A DNA stretch of 64,000 nt, from assembly GCF_014648035.1 (NCBI RefSeq), contig NZ_BMQI01000001.1, positions 124,001 through 188,000 on the forward strand, read 5' to 3'. Shown piece after piece: positions 9,348 to 17,810 of the stretch; position 1 is the stretch's first letter, and each line of letters starts with the position of its first letter. Source of the DNA: Shewanella algicola (GTDB lineage Bacteria > Pseudomonadota > Gammaproteobacteria > Enterobacterales > Shewanellaceae). The position numbers and the translations under genes are program-made. A model generated the notes under the pieces. That model made no database searches. It saw nothing but the letters and a program-made list of their open reading frames with translations, and was not told where the DNA came from.

Positions 9348-10655
9348 TTAACAAGTGACGTCTACTTCTGAAGGTTCAAAAATAAATGCCTCTAATTCCC
9401 CCTGACTCTGTTTAGCTAATCGGCGCCAATCGGCATCCGATAAACGAACAGATAAAATACAGTTCCCCAGATCGTCATAGTCTTTCTGCTGTATCGCATC
9501 CAGTCGATAAAACTGGCCAAGATAATGTCCTGCTGATGCAGGTATTTTCAATGTAAGCTCACAAATCACCTCACCGAAAAGTTCGGTTATGGCTTTGAGC
9601 AGCAAATCAAATCCAATGCGTTTTTGTGCAGAGACCCATACACGTTCAGGTTTTCCGTCTTCGTTATAATCAATACGAGGCGTAAAATCTTCAAGCAAAT
9701 CAATTTTGTTACATACAACTAATTGTGTGATTTCATCAGCGTCAATTTCTTCCAGTACACTTTGCACTTGGTCAAAATTTTCAGTCATGTTTTCATCGGC
9801 ACAATCAACCACGTGCAATAATATCTCTGCTTGTCGGGTTTCTTGCAATGTGGCTTTAAACGCAGCCACTAAGTCATGCGGTAAATGACGAATAAATCCT
9901 ACGGTGTCCGCTAAAATCACGGCGCCGTCTGGTAGCGCTAATTTACGTAAAGTCGGGTCTAGAGTCGCAAACAACTGGTCTGCCGCATAAACTTCAGATG
10001 AGGTTAACGCATTAAACAATGTCGATTTACCGGCGTTGGTGTAACCCACTAACGACACAGTGGCTAAATCGCTGCGCTTACGCGCTCGACGGCTTTGTTC
10101 ACGTTGTTTGTCTACTTTCTCAAGCCGGCGATTAATATTTTTAATTCGCCCACGTAATAACCGACGATCCGTTTCAAGCTGGGTTTCACCCGGCCCGCGC
10201 ATCCCGATACCACCTTTTTGTCTCTCTAAGTGAGTCCAACCACGAATTAGGCGTGTTGACATGTGGCGCAATTGCGCTAGCTCCACCTGCAACTTACCCT
10301 CATGAGTTCTTGCTCGCTGAGCAAAAATATCAAGAATTAGTGTGGTTCGATCTAGTACTCGACACTGACAAACCATTTCAAGATTACGTTCTTGAGCAGG
10401 GCTCAAAGCGTGATTAAAAATCACTACATTGGCTTCAGTGGCCGCAACCATCGCAGCAAGTTCTTCAGCCTTACCGGTACCAATAAAAAACTTACGGTCC
10501 GGTGAGCGTCGACTGCCAGTAATGACCCCTACAGAGCGAGCACCAGCAGACTCAACTAATAACTGCAACTCAAGTAAATCTTCTCGACGTTCTTCGTCAG
10601 AAAAGTCGATATGAACCAGTACCGCTGTTTCACCCGCTTCATAACGATCAAACAA
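9348..10655 (-). CDS. hflX: Ribosome-associated GTPase HflX
   Basis: HflX is a GTPase that splits stalled 70S and 100S ribosomes, notably under heat stress. The 435-aa protein has the HflX N-terminal domain with the glycine-rich linker GGIGMRGPGETQLETD, then a G domain with G1 GYTNAGKST, G3 DTVGF and G4 NKID. The start is a TTG at 10655, eight bases after AAGGAAG; E. coli HflX likewise begins FDRY. It lies 20 bases after hfq. Confidence 0.96.
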   Translation of the reverse strand: MFDRYEAGETAVLVHIDFSDEERREDLLELQLLVESAGARSVGVITGSRRSPDRKFFIGTGKAEELAAMVAATEANVVIFNHALSPAQERNLEMVCQCRVLDRTTLILDIFAQRARTHEGKLQVELAQLRHMSTRLIRGWTHLERQKGGIGMRGPGETQLETDRRLLRGRIKNINRRLEKVDKQREQSRRARKRSDLATVSLVGYTNAGKSTLFNALTSSEVYAADQLFATLDPTLRKLALPDGAVILADTVGFIRHLPHDLVAAFKATLQETRQAEILLHVVDCADENMTENFDQVQSVLEEIDADEITQLVVCNKIDLLEDFTPRIDYNEDGKPERVWVSAQKRIGFDLLLKAITELFGEVICELTLKIPASAGHYLGQFYRLDAIQQKDYDDLGNCILSVRLSDADWRRLAKQSQGELEAFIFEPSEVDVTC

Positions 10656-10674
10656 AAAGTATCTTCCTTTTCAA

Positions 10675-10932
10675 TTATTCAGCTGCGCTGTCTTCACCAT
10701 GAGCAGCGCCCTGATGACTAGTGACATTAAATGGGCGCGCTGGTACTACTGTTGAAATAGCATGCTTGTAAACCATTTGGCTCACTGTATTTTTAAGTAG
10801 GATGACAAATTGATCAAACGATTCAACTTGGCCCTGTAACTTAATACCATTCACTAAATAGATAGAGACTGGTACACGCTCTCGACGCAATGCGTTCAAA
10901 AATGGGTCTTGTAAAGATTGCCCCTTAGCCAT
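10675..10932 (-). CDS. hfq: RNA chaperone Hfq
   Basis: Hfq forms a hexameric ring that pairs small RNAs with mRNAs. The 85-aa protein has the normal start ([21 protein letters not shown]), the Sm1 region ([13 protein letters not shown]) and the Sm2 signature YKHAISTV. The C-terminal tail is short (about 18 residues after the core) and acidic at the end, shorter than the 102-aa E. coli protein. It lies between miaA and hflX as in other gammaproteobacteria. Confidence 0.97.
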   Translation of the reverse strand: MAKGQSLQDPFLNALRRERVPVSIYLVNGIKLQGQVESFDQFVILLKNTVSQMVYKHAISTVVPARPFNVTSHQGAAHGEDSAAE

Positions 10933-10991
10933 TTCAATTTCCTTTTTTATTTTAAAATATGTTGAATTAAGTTTTATTGTTTAGTTTTAGT

Positions 10992-10997
10992 ATTATA
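10992..10997 (-). promoter_or_regulatory. hfq: Candidate -10 element for hfq
   Basis: A perfect TATAAT lies on the minus strand between miaA and hfq, about 60 bases upstream of the hfq start. No good -35 is seen at normal spacing. In E. coli hfq also has its own promoters within and after miaA, so a local promoter is expected. Confidence 0.4.
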
Positions 10998-11014
10998 CAG
11001 CAACGGCTAATAAG

Positions 11015-11941
11015 CTAGCGGCTTTGTCGCATAAGCGTAACTAAATTCCCTTCTACACCACTTTCAAGCCACTGTAAATCAGGCCAGCTCCTCAACCATG
11101 TTAATTGACGTTTGGCCAATTGCCTAGTGGCTGCGGTAGCTTTTTCGACCATAGTCGCATGATCAAATTCATTATCAAGGTACTGCCAACACTGCCTGTA
11201 ACCTACACAGCGCATCGATGGCATATCTAAATGTAAATCACCACGAGCTTTTAACGTAGCAACTTCATCGATAAACCCTTGTTCAAGCATGATGTTAAAA
11301 CGCCTTGCAATTAACTCATGTAACACTTTTCTATCATTGGGTGCAATCGCAAATTGCACAACATCATATGGCAAAGCGGCTGATTTTGTTTGCGTCAACT
11401 CAGTCATTGTCTTGCCGCTGATGCGATAAACTTCCAATGCCCGCGATAAACGCTGCGGATCGTTTGGGTGAATTCGTTGTCCGGCGACCGGATCAATTTC
11501 ACATAACTCTTGGTGTAATGATTCCCACCCTTGCGCTTCTGCCTGCAACAAAATCTGTTTTCTTATGGTCTCGTTGGCACTGGGCAAAGGCGATAAACCA
11601 TCTAACAATGCCTTAAAATACATCATAGTACCACCCACAAGAAGTGGTGTTTTACCTCGGGCAATAATATCTTCTATTGCTGCGAGGGCATCTCGACGAA
11701 AATCTGCGGCAGAATAACTTTCGCTAGGGTCAAGAATATCAATCAAGCGATGTGGTGCAATGGCTAATTCTTGTGCTGTTGGCTTTGCAGAGCCTACATT
11801 CATACCGCGATAAATTAACGCTGAATCAACTGAAATAATTTCGCAATTATGTTGCGTTGCCATATCGATGGCTAATGCCGTTTTGCCTGAAGCCGTAGGC
11901 CCCATCAAAAATATCACTTTCGGCCTGTTGATATTGTTCAC
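11015..11941 (-). CDS. miaA: tRNA dimethylallyltransferase MiaA
   Basis: MiaA transfers a dimethylallyl group to the exocyclic amine of A37 in tRNAs that read UNN codons. The 308-aa protein has the P-loop GPTASGKT near the N-terminus, the family motif [25 protein letters not shown], and the C-terminal MRCVGYRQ. It begins one base after the mutL stop, so the pair is tightly coupled. Confidence 0.97.
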   Translation of the reverse strand: MNNINRPKVIFLMGPTASGKTALAIDMATQHNCEIISVDSALIYRGMNVGSAKPTAQELAIAPHRLIDILDPSESYSAADFRRDALAAIEDIIARGKTPLLVGGTMMYFKALLDGLSPLPSANETIRKQILLQAEAQGWESLHQELCEIDPVAGQRIHPNDPQRLSRALEVYRISGKTMTELTQTKSAALPYDVVQFAIAPNDRKVLHELIARRFNIMLEQGFIDEVATLKARGDLHLDMPSMRCVGYRQCWQYLDNEFDHATMVEKATAATRQLAKRQLTWLRSWPDLQWLESGVEGNLVTLMRQSR

Positions 11942-11942
11942 G

Positions 11943-13805
11943 TTAATTATCTTTCATCCAAGTTTGCCAAGGTAATTCAGTTGCCTGAGCATAAATAGTT
12001 TGTTGCTTTGCCTCATCTAAACAACAAAATTGCTGCCAAATGGTTTGAGCTGACTCAAATTGCACCAAACTTTGTTTAGCTAACCATCCTGCAATGGCAA
12101 TATCGTTAGGCAACTCTAATGCAATCCAATGTAGCAACTCAGGGATTACAATTGCCAATTGGCTTTCCCTCAAATATGGGGGCACTTTTTTAATTATCAA
12201 CTGCTGATAGCGAATTGTTAGTTCAATACCGATTTGCCGCAATAATTGATCACGATTAGATAAGATTTCATTCCAATCAGGATCAGCCGTAATAGACACT
12301 GGCATTAATAAAGGTTGCGACACTAACCCATTAGCTAATTTAGCCAACACTTCAGCCTTACGCACTGCAAGCAATACCGTTTTAAACGGCAAAAGTGATA
12401 ACTTGTCGTCTTGGCAAATCACCCAATGCGCTGCATCTAATAACGGCGGCATGCAAACTTGCGCGCTCACCTCATTAAGTTGTGTCTCTCTACTTTCTGG
12501 CTGCGTATGTAACAATTGGCCATAACTCTCAATGGCCGTTTTAGTGACACCGGATTGAGCAGGCATCGCAGGCTTTGTATCATAACTAGGCTTAATTGCA
12601 GCTGAAGATCCCCCAAACGAGCTATTGTTTTTGCCCGGCACATGCATTGAGCCATATTGGCTGCTGCTATTGACCGCACGAGCTTGAGGGGGTGGGGTCC
12701 ACAAATCATTATTTAAGGCTACAGAGTCATCTTGCTGAACGTTATTATCAACAGGAGGATGAGACTCAGCATAGCTCACATTAGCCTCTGACTGATCTGA
12801 AAAGCTTAACTCAGGCATTTGCACTAATGCAGATTGTATTGCCTGTAATATAAAATCATGTACGTAACGAGATTGGTGAAACCTCACCTCATGTTTGGCA
12901 GGATGCACATTAACATCCACTTGATGTGGGTCTAGCATCAGCATCAACACATAGCCAGGTTGATGGTCTATGCCATGTTCGGCAAAAGCTTGTTTTACCG
13001 CATGATTAACTAATCTGTCACGCACTAAACGACCATTTACATAAAAAAAGCTCGTATCTGTTAATACGATATCGTTTGGTGATTGCAAATAGCCACTTAA
13101 GGATAAGCCATCATGTTCACAGTTAATACTTAACGCTTGCTCCGCAAATGCGCGGCCACAAATTTGCGCTAAACGTTGCTGTGTTTGGATATCTGTATTG
13201 GCTGGACGATATTGACGGACTAATTTGCCATTATGGGTCAAAGCAAAATGTATATCGCTACGCACGATGGCGATGCGCTTTAGCCACTCATCAATATGGG
13301 TAAATTCAGTTTTATCACTTTTTAAAAACCGGCGTCTCGCGGGCGTGTTAAAGAACAAATCGACCACTTCAATCGTCGACCCTTGCGGGTGAGCCGCTGG
13401 GGTCACTTTAACGTCCATTTGTGAGCCTTCAGCATACGCTTGCCAGGCTTCAGACTGTTCAGCGGTCTTAGAGGTGAGCGTTAGACGCGATACCGAACTG
13501 ATACTGGCAAGCGCTTCACCACGAAATCCAAAGCTCAAAATAGCCTCTAGGTCGTCTAAGCTGTGTACTTTTGATGTAGCATGACGAGACAACGCAAGTG
13601 CAAGTTCATCTTTGGCGATGCCCATGCCATTATCACGAATCCGAATAAGCTTACTGCCGCCTTTATCGATATCAATCTCAACCCGGGTCGCGCCTGCATC
13701 TAAACTGTTTTCCACTAACTCTTTGACCACAGAAGCTGGGCGCTCAACAACCTCGCCTGCGGCGATTTGGTTTGCCAGTTGTGGTGGTAACAGCTCAATT
13801 GCCAT
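11943..13805 (-). CDS. mutL: DNA mismatch repair protein MutL
   Basis: MutL is the ATP-dependent coordinator of methyl-directed mismatch repair, linking MutS to MutH and UvrD. The 620-aa protein has the GHKL ATPase motifs ([27 protein letters not shown]), a variable Ser/Gln-rich linker (about residues 330-430) and a C-terminal dimerisation domain. I see no DQHAxxE endonuclease motif in the C-terminal part, as expected where MutH makes the nick. It starts one base after the amiB stop. Confidence 0.97.
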   Translation of the reverse strand: MAIELLPPQLANQIAAGEVVERPASVVKELVENSLDAGATRVEIDIDKGGSKLIRIRDNGMGIAKDELALALSRHATSKVHSLDDLEAILSFGFRGEALASISSVSRLTLTSKTAEQSEAWQAYAEGSQMDVKVTPAAHPQGSTIEVVDLFFNTPARRRFLKSDKTEFTHIDEWLKRIAIVRSDIHFALTHNGKLVRQYRPANTDIQTQQRLAQICGRAFAEQALSINCEHDGLSLSGYLQSPNDIVLTDTSFFYVNGRLVRDRLVNHAVKQAFAEHGIDHQPGYVLMLMLDPHQVDVNVHPAKHEVRFHQSRYVHDFILQAIQSALVQMPELSFSDQSEANVSYAESHPPVDNNVQQDDSVALNNDLWTPPPQARAVNSSSQYGSMHVPGKNNSSFGGSSAAIKPSYDTKPAMPAQSGVTKTAIESYGQLLHTQPESRETQLNEVSAQVCMPPLLDAAHWVICQDDKLSLLPFKTVLLAVRKAEVLAKLANGLVSQPLLMPVSITADPDWNEILSNRDQLLRQIGIELTIRYQQLIIKKVPPYLRESQLAIVIPELLHWIALELPNDIAIAGWLAKQSLVQFESAQTIWQQFCCLDEAKQQTIYAQATELPWQTWMKDN

Positions 13806-13806
13806 A

Positions 13807-15138
13807 TTAAGCCCTTGGGATCACAAGTGTTTGACCGATACGAACAACATCAGATTTTAAGTTGTTGGCTTGTTTAAGGCTTCTGACCGATACGCTATAA
13901 CGTTGGGCAATAACCGACAGTGACTCACCTCGCTTAACACTGTGTTTAGTGTTTGAGGTTTTAGCCATCAGCGTGTCAGCCGGTGCGTTATTTTCGAAAT
14001 AACGCAACACACCTTTGTAAATGGCACTTGCCAATTTTTCTTGATGGTTACCGTTAGACAATAAACGCTCTTCGCCTGGGTTTGAAATAAAGCCGGTTTC
14101 AACCAAGATGGATGGAATGTCAGGTGACTTTAGCACAGCAAAGCTTGCCGATTCTGGTTTGCGTTTGTGCAAATGAGTAATTGAATCTAAGTCGCGTAAT
14201 ATGTCACCAGCAACAGAATGACTAATTGCCATTGAGCTGTTCATCGACATATCTAGCAACGTCATTGCTAGATATTGCTCGCTGTCGGTATTTTGAATAA
14301 TTTCACCCGCACCACCTAGTAGCTCAGAATGTTTTTCTTTTTGCTCTAACCAACGACCAATTTCACTGTTTGCACGGCGCATCGACAAAACCCACACCGA
14401 TGCTCCACGGGGTTGCGGTGAGGTAAATGCATCAGCATGAATGGATATCAATAAGTCGGCTTTGCTGTTACGCGCCAGCTCTGAACGTTTATTTAAATTA
14501 ACAAAATAGTCACCCGTGCGAGTCATCACCGAGCGCATACCGGGTGTACCATCGACTTTACGGGCTAAACGTTTCGCTATTTCGAGCACGACTCGCTTTT
14601 CGTGCATCCCTGACGGCCCAATTGATCCAGGATCTTCGCCACCATGACCGGCATCAATCGCCACGATAATATTTCGAGAAGACGGATTTGCAGAACGACT
14701 CACCGACTGTTGCACACTAGATGACCCGCCTGCAGTATCTTCTAAATCGACCACTAAACGATTGCCATAAGGTGCTGTGGGAGGAAGGGTAAACAGATTG
14801 GATTTAACAGGCTTGGTTAAATCCATCACTAAGCGCAACATGCCTTTTTTAGGCGGTGTACTAAAACGGATTTTTTTAATTATTTTGCTGTTATTAGCAA
14901 TTTTATCTAGGTTGATTTTTGCGCCGGTGTCTTGAATGTCGACCACTAACCGATGCGGACCAGTCAAACTAAAACTATCATATTTGGGGGCTTGAGTGAG
15001 GTCAAATACCACTCGAGTGGATTCGGGGGCAGCCCAAATACGCACACTGTCGAGTTGATTTGCAGCCCAAGCAAACGTGGGCTGCAAACATAGCAGCATG
15101 ATAAAAACAGGCGTAAAAAACGTATTTTTTAAAGTCAT
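13807..15138 (-). CDS. amiB: N-acetylmuramoyl-L-alanine amidase (AMIN + amidase_3 + LysM)
   Basis: This periplasmic zinc amidase cleaves septal peptidoglycan during daughter-cell separation. The 443-aa protein has, in order, a signal peptide ending in AWA, an AMIN domain (about 30-135), a zinc amidase domain starting [13 protein letters not shown] with further ligand regions [10 protein letters not shown] and SIHADAF, the catalytic ETGFISN, and a C-terminal LysM repeat (about 398-442, [17 protein letters not shown]) for glycan binding. AmiB-type amidases are activated by EnvC. It follows tsaE by two bases. Confidence 0.95.
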   Translation of the reverse strand: MTLKNTFFTPVFIMLLCLQPTFAWAANQLDSVRIWAAPESTRVVFDLTQAPKYDSFSLTGPHRLVVDIQDTGAKINLDKIANNSKIIKKIRFSTPPKKGMLRLVMDLTKPVKSNLFTLPPTAPYGNRLVVDLEDTAGGSSSVQQSVSRSANPSSRNIIVAIDAGHGGEDPGSIGPSGMHEKRVVLEIAKRLARKVDGTPGMRSVMTRTGDYFVNLNKRSELARNSKADLLISIHADAFTSPQPRGASVWVLSMRRANSEIGRWLEQKEKHSELLGGAGEIIQNTDSEQYLAMTLLDMSMNSSMAISHSVAGDILRDLDSITHLHKRKPESASFAVLKSPDIPSILVETGFISNPGEERLLSNGNHQEKLASAIYKGVLRYFENNAPADTLMAKTSNTKHSVKRGESLSVIAQRYSVSVRSLKQANNLKSDVVRIGQTLVIPRA

Positions 15139-15140
15139 TA

Positions 15141-15599
15141 TTATTTTAATTTATCAATTATTGCCTGCCCTGCAGGGGTTAAGGCGTTTAATTCAACTTG
15201 TCTTTGAGATTCTTTATAGCGTAAATGCAAATGAATGTCAGCCTCAGGCAATAGGCCATGACCATTATTTGGCCACTCGACTAAACAAATGCTGTTGTTA
15301 GTAAAGTAATCACGAATGCCCATAAACTCTAATTCTTCTGGATCACTTAAGCGGTACAAGTCAAAATGAAACACATCCATATCATCAAACTCATAAGGCT
15401 CAACCAAGGTATAAGTTGGACTTTTAACCGCCCCTTTATGGCCTAAGCTTTGAATAATCCCTCGACTAAATGTTGTTTTACCTGCCCCTAAGTCACCGGT
15501 AAGGTATAAGGTTAATGGCGGCACCATCCACTGCGCAATTTGTTGTCCAAGCGCCACAGTAGCTTGTTCATTTTCAAGGGTTTTAAGCAGCGATGTCAT
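15141..15599 (-). CDS. tsaE: tRNA threonylcarbamoyladenosine biosynthesis ATPase TsaE
   Basis: TsaE works with TsaB and TsaD to install threonylcarbamoyl on A37 of ANN-reading tRNAs. The 152-aa protein has the P-loop GDLGAGKTTFSRG, the SPTYTLVEPY segment and the FHFDLYRL region typical of the family. The start at 15599 has only a distant GGAAG in front. In many relatives nnr precedes it; here nothing recognisable lies between it and the terminator at 15698-15728. Confidence 0.95.
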   Translation of the reverse strand: MTSLLKTLENEQATVALGQQIAQWMVPPLTLYLTGDLGAGKTTFSRGIIQSLGHKGAVKSPTYTLVEPYEFDDMDVFHFDLYRLSDPEELEFMGIRDYFTNNSICLVEWPNNGHGLLPEADIHLHLRYKESQRQVELNALTPAGQAIIDKLK

Positions 15600-15697
15600 C
15601 GGTAAATTCAGCTTCCGTAAAAAAGGGGTACAAGAATGCTAAATATACCAGAAGTTGAACCGGAACTCCCACTGTTATGGCGGTTATTTTTTGTTAA

Positions 15698-15728
15698 TAA
15701 AAAAAGCCAGCTATTGGGGATAGCTGGC
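15698..15728 (-). terminator. Rho-independent terminator after the 154-aa gene
   Basis: A perfect 9-bp stem (GCCAGCTAT/ATAGCTGGC) with a 5-base loop is followed on the minus strand by seven T. It ends the gene at 15772-16236 before tsaE. Confidence 0.88.
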
Positions 15729-15771
15729 AAAATACACTTCAGGAAGTCAATGCTAAGTTGAGAATTACTCG

Positions 15772-16236
15772 TTAAATGTCATCCATACGAATTGTGCTAT
15801 GAACTAAGCGTTTTTGCTGAGTTTGCGCAACGCGAACTAAATCCATTAATGCACTCTTAATTTCTTCTGTTGGGCTGCTAATAGCGGTTTTTTCGAGTAA
15901 CGCAATCAAACGGTTTTCTAAGTCGAGATGCAATTCAAGTACTTCATCTTCATGCATGTTCGCGGGCAGCGTTGTTTCTGCACAGCGTTTGCTAAAATCT
16001 TCGAATGTAACGTCTTTATACCAGGTATTTAAAATTCTTGATGGTGCATCTTCGATGTAACTTTCTAGCGTTTCATAAATATGTCTCTGATGTTGTTGAA
16101 AATAATTTAACATCATCTTCACTCTTGAAGAGTCTGCATTACGATCTAAGCGTTTATAAAGCTTCTCCATATCGAGATGACATTTCGCTACATAATCAAG
16201 TAATTCGCTCAGTTGTTGAATCCGCATAATACACAC
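15772..16236 (-). CDS. Conserved-looking helical protein of unknown function
   Basis: The product is 154 aa, almost wholly helical by sequence pattern, rich in His, Met and Glu, with no signal peptide or membrane segment. Spaced acidic and His residues on predicted long helices (for example the region of EDEVLELHLDLENRL) would suit a small four-helix ferritin-like bundle, but I cannot show a metal site. Translation could start at the first Met or at MRIQQLSEL four residues later; no strong ribosome site decides. It is monocistronic, with a clear terminator downstream and about 400 bases of non-coding DNA upstream. I do not recognise it. Confidence 0.7.
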   Translation of the reverse strand: MCIMRIQQLSELLDYVAKCHLDMEKLYKRLDRNADSSRVKMMLNYFQQHQRHIYETLESYIEDAPSRILNTWYKDVTFEDFSKRCAETTLPANMHEDEVLELHLDLENRLIALLEKTAISSPTEEIKSALMDLVRVAQTQQKRLVHSTIRMDDI

Positions 16237-16640
16237 CTCGTTTAAAGCCCTAACAACTTAGGAAAATTTATCTTGAGTTGATTATCAAAGATCGTGAGCG
16301 GGAATTACTTGCGCAATGTCATGTTTTTAATCCTCTAACACCTTCTAATTTAGAGATTCATGAAGAAGTGAGTGATAGATCACGAGTTTTGTTAACTTCT
16401 CTCAGGTTTTTTAACATCCAGATCTGAAAATAGCGACAAAAATACACTCAAAGTTGAAAAGCCGCCGGTATTGTTCAAGTTTTAAACGCTAAATGACCTC
16501 AATATCTTAATAAAATATGTAAAATTTAGGTTAATTGACGATCAGAATTTGGAGTGAATATATGCGACACAAAAAGATAATTAAACTAATGGTAGTTAGC
16601 ATTGAGGATTTTGAAGGAATGAGTTTGAAACGAGAAGATT
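16237..16640. other. Non-coding region between the 154-aa gene and the tRNA-Gly locus
   Basis: About 400 bases hold no convincing gene. The minus-strand promoter of the 154-aa gene should be here, but I see no strong -35/-10 pair. The stretch from about 16545 resembles the start of the tRNA-derived units (TTTGGAGTGA), so decayed tRNA-like sequence may extend this far left. No terminator for the leftward tRNA transcript is evident. Confidence 0.5.
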
Positions 16641-16644
16641 GATT

Positions 16645-16747
16645 TGGAGTGACCTTCTTTAACAAAGAGTGGTTAGAACCGATGACCTATACCTTGGTAA
16701 ACAAAAAGGTATCGCATTTTCTAAGAGCGCAACTGAGCTAATGTCGC
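16645..16747 (-). pseudogene. Degenerate tRNA-Gly-like element 1 (hairpin-inserted)
   Basis: On the minus strand it begins with GCGACATTAGCTCAGTTG like the intact genes and keeps the anticodon-stem arms ATACC and GGTAT. The anticodon loop is enlarged from 7 to 14 bases and GCC is lost. The D-arm has an insertion. The 3' strand of the T stem is replaced by a small hairpin (TCTTT-GTT-AAAGA). The 3' end GTCACTCCA keeps CCA. It cannot be a normal glycine tRNA. Confidence 0.8.
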
Positions 16748-16845
16748 AACTCGTAAAATTTAATAACTTTCAAGCTGGAGATTTTAGAGTTTAGGTTTTG
16801 GGGTTTTGAAGCAATAAAAGTTTTTTTGTAACAAGAAAGGTGATT

Positions 16846-16949
16846 TGGAGCGACCTTCTTTTAACAAAGAGTGGTTCGAACCGATGATCTATACCTTAGT
16901 AAACAAAAAGGTATCGCATTTTCTAAGAGCGCAACTGAGCTAATGTCGC
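16846..16949 (-). pseudogene. Degenerate tRNA-Gly-like element 2 (hairpin-inserted)
   Basis: This near-identical copy of element 1 lies in the second tandem unit. It keeps the TTCGAAC T-loop and the 3' end GTCGCTCCA, so acceptor positions GCGAC and GTCGC still pair. It has the same D-arm, anticodon-loop and T-arm insertions (hairpin TCTTT-GTTA-AAAGA). Small differences from element 1 include a changed base in the anticodon loop. Confidence 0.8.
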
Positions 16950-16993
16950 AACTCGTAAAATTTAATAACTTTCAAGCTGGAGATTTTAGAGTT

Positions 16994-17041
16994 GGGGTTT
17001 TGGGGTTTTGGGGTTTTGGGGTTTTGGGGTTTTGGGGTTTT
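16994..17041. repeat. (GGGGTTTT)6 microsatellite
   Basis: Six perfect 8-base GGGGTTTT units lie in a row on the plus strand. The G-runs could form a G-quadruplex, and the minus-strand transcript of the locus would read AAAACCCC repeats. The matching place in the first tandem unit (about 16793-16807) has fewer than two units. Confidence 0.95.
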
Positions 17042-17079
17042 GAAGCAATAAAAGTTTTTTTGTAACAAGAAAGGTGATT

Positions 17080-17155
17080 TGGAGCGACATATCGGGTTCG
17101 AACCGATGACCTATACCTTGGCAAGGTATCGCTCTACCAACTGAGCTAATGTCGC
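17080..17155 (-). tRNA. tRNA-Gly (anticodon GCC), copy 1
   Basis: This is an intact 76-base tRNA with encoded CCA. The acceptor stem is GCGACAT/ATGTCGC. The D-arm is GCTC/GAGC, and the anticodon stem is ATACC/GGTAT around TTGCCAA. The T-arm is ATCGG/CCGAT around TTCGAAC. It is identical to copies 2 and 3. Confidence 0.97.
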
Positions 17156-17177
17156 AAATCAAATAACATTTGTAATT

Positions 17178-17253
17178 TGGAGCGACATATCGGGTTCGAA
17201 CCGATGACCTATACCTTGGCAAGGTATCGCTCTACCAACTGAGCTAATGTCGC
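17178..17253 (-). tRNA. tRNA-Gly (anticodon GCC), copy 2
   Basis: Intact 76-base gene identical to copy 1, with encoded CCA, 22 bases upstream of it in the direction of transcription. It is followed upstream by the 72-base partial copy at 17254-17325. Confidence 0.97.
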
Positions 17254-17325
17254 GTACTGTTTGCTTCATTTGTAACAATCAGCAAGGTATCGTCTTTCAA
17301 CCTGTGCCAACTGAGCTAATGTCGC
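17254..17325 (-). pseudogene. 72-base tRNA-Gly 5'-half repeat A
   Basis: On the minus strand it starts GCGACATTAGCTCAGTTGG and keeps ATACCTTGC. It has a changed D-arm and no 3' half; a spacer ending AAGCAAACAGTAC follows instead. It matches units B and C base for base apart from a few changes. Confidence 0.8.
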
Positions 17326-17346
17326 ATTTCAAATTACTTGAAATTT

Positions 17347-17446
17347 TGAGCGAACTTTCTTTTTAATAAAAAGAGGTTCGAACCGATGACGTTGTTATCT
17401 CTTTTAGCTTGGCAAGGTATCGCTTTACCAACTGAGCCTAGCTCGC
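17347..17446 (-). pseudogene. Degenerate tRNA-Gly-like element with a rebuilt acceptor stem
   Basis: About 100 bases. The acceptor arms are GCGAGCT and AGTTCGC, which still pair over seven positions (one G-T) although both differ from the intact genes. The anticodon loop TTGCCAA is retained, but the 3' anticodon stem is lost to an insertion. TTCGAAC is retained, and the 3' T-stem strand is replaced by a hairpin (TCTTTTT/AAAAAGA) at the same place as in elements 1 and 2. Confidence 0.75.
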
Positions 17447-17459
17447 ATCATCTGAAATT

Positions 17460-17535
17460 TGGAGCGACATATCGGGTTCGAACCGATGACCTATACCTTG
17501 GCAAGGTATCGCTCTACCAACTGAGCTAATGTCGC
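17460..17535 (-). tRNA. tRNA-Gly (anticodon GCC), copy 3
   Basis: Intact 76-base gene identical to copies 1 and 2, with encoded CCA. It is the promoter-proximal intact gene, with two 72-base half-copies between it and the promoter at 17753-17780. Confidence 0.97.
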
Positions 17536-17607
17536 GTACTGTTTGCTTCATTTGTAACAATCAACAAGGTATCGCCTTTCAACCTGTGCCAACTGAGCTA
17601 ATGTCGC
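17536..17607 (-). pseudogene. 72-base tRNA-Gly 5'-half repeat B
   Basis: Same structure as repeat A: 5' tRNA half followed by the shared spacer. It abuts both tRNA copy 3 and repeat C with no gap, so it is a tandem repeat. Confidence 0.8.
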
Positions 17608-17679
17608 GTACTGTTTGCTTCATTTGTAACAATCAACAAGGTATCGTCTTTCAACCTATGCCAACTGAGCTAATGACGC
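17608..17679 (-). pseudogene. 72-base tRNA-Gly 5'-half repeat C
   Basis: Third member of the 72-base family, in tandem with B. It has a changed acceptor base (GACGC for GTCGC on the plus strand) and is the first tRNA-like element after the promoter. Confidence 0.78.
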
Positions 17680-17706
17680 ATTTCAAATTTTCAAATTTCA
17701 TTTCGA

Positions 17707-17742
17707 CTTTCTATGATTCAGAGTTTGGTGCTCTGTAGAAAG
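17707..17742 (-). other. Hairpin in the leader of the tRNA-Gly transcript
   Basis: Arms CTTTCTA-CAGAG and CTCTG-TAGAAAG pair with a 7-base loop and a 5-base one-sided bulge. It lies immediately after the predicted transcription start. It could serve as a processing site, or its promoter-distal position could indicate attenuation; there is no T run after it. Confidence 0.55.
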
Positions 17743-17752
17743 TTGAGGCCGC

Positions 17753-17780
17753 ATTATAGGTAAATTTTACTATGCTGCAA
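17753..17780 (-). promoter_or_regulatory. Promoter of the tRNA-Gly locus
   Basis: On the minus strand TTGCAG and TATAAT are separated by 16 bases. The -10 is followed by a GC-rich discriminator (GCGGCC), as in stringently controlled tRNA and rRNA promoters. It is the only good promoter seen upstream of the tRNA locus and lies just after the orn stop. Confidence 0.75.
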
Positions 17781-17810
17781 CCCCCTTTTTTAAAAAAATT
17801 GTTCGATTGG

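Larger units (their letters stand above)
16641..17075. repeat. Tandem duplication: two units of about 200 and 234 bp, each holding a tRNA-like element
   Basis: Unit 1 (16641-16841) and unit 2 (16842-17075) are nearly identical. Both start GATTTGGAG and end AACAAGAAAGGT, and the next copy of GATTTGGAG begins the intact tRNA at 17080. The units differ mainly in a G/T-rich tract: unit 1 has one full and one partial GGGGTTTT, unit 2 has six. This shows recent duplication followed by microsatellite expansion or contraction. Confidence 0.92.

Noticed and set aside
15636-15764. 42-aa plus-strand ORF with AGGGG in front
   Set aside because: It runs through the terminator of the opposing gene and matches nothing known.
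16360-16385. GTGATAGATCAC-like palindrome as a CRP or FNR site
   Set aside because: Half-site spacing (2-4 bases) does not fit CRP (6) or FNR (4 between TTGAT halves).
16562-16642. 26-aa plus-strand ORF with GGAG in front
   Set aside because: The apparent ribosome site belongs to tRNA-derived sequence (TTTGGAGTGA), and nothing else supports it.
16986-17222. 78-aa open frame rich in Pro-Lys-Thr repeats
   Set aside because: It is a translation of a tRNA gene plus the GGGGTTTT repeat; no ribosome site.
17254-17679. Regular 72-base repeats as a possible CRISPR array
   Set aside because: Units are tRNA halves in tandem without unique spacers, and no cas gene is near.
17529-17738. 69-aa open frame with repeated Cys-containing units
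   Set aside because: It follows the 72-base tRNA-derived repeats, on the strand opposite the tRNAs.
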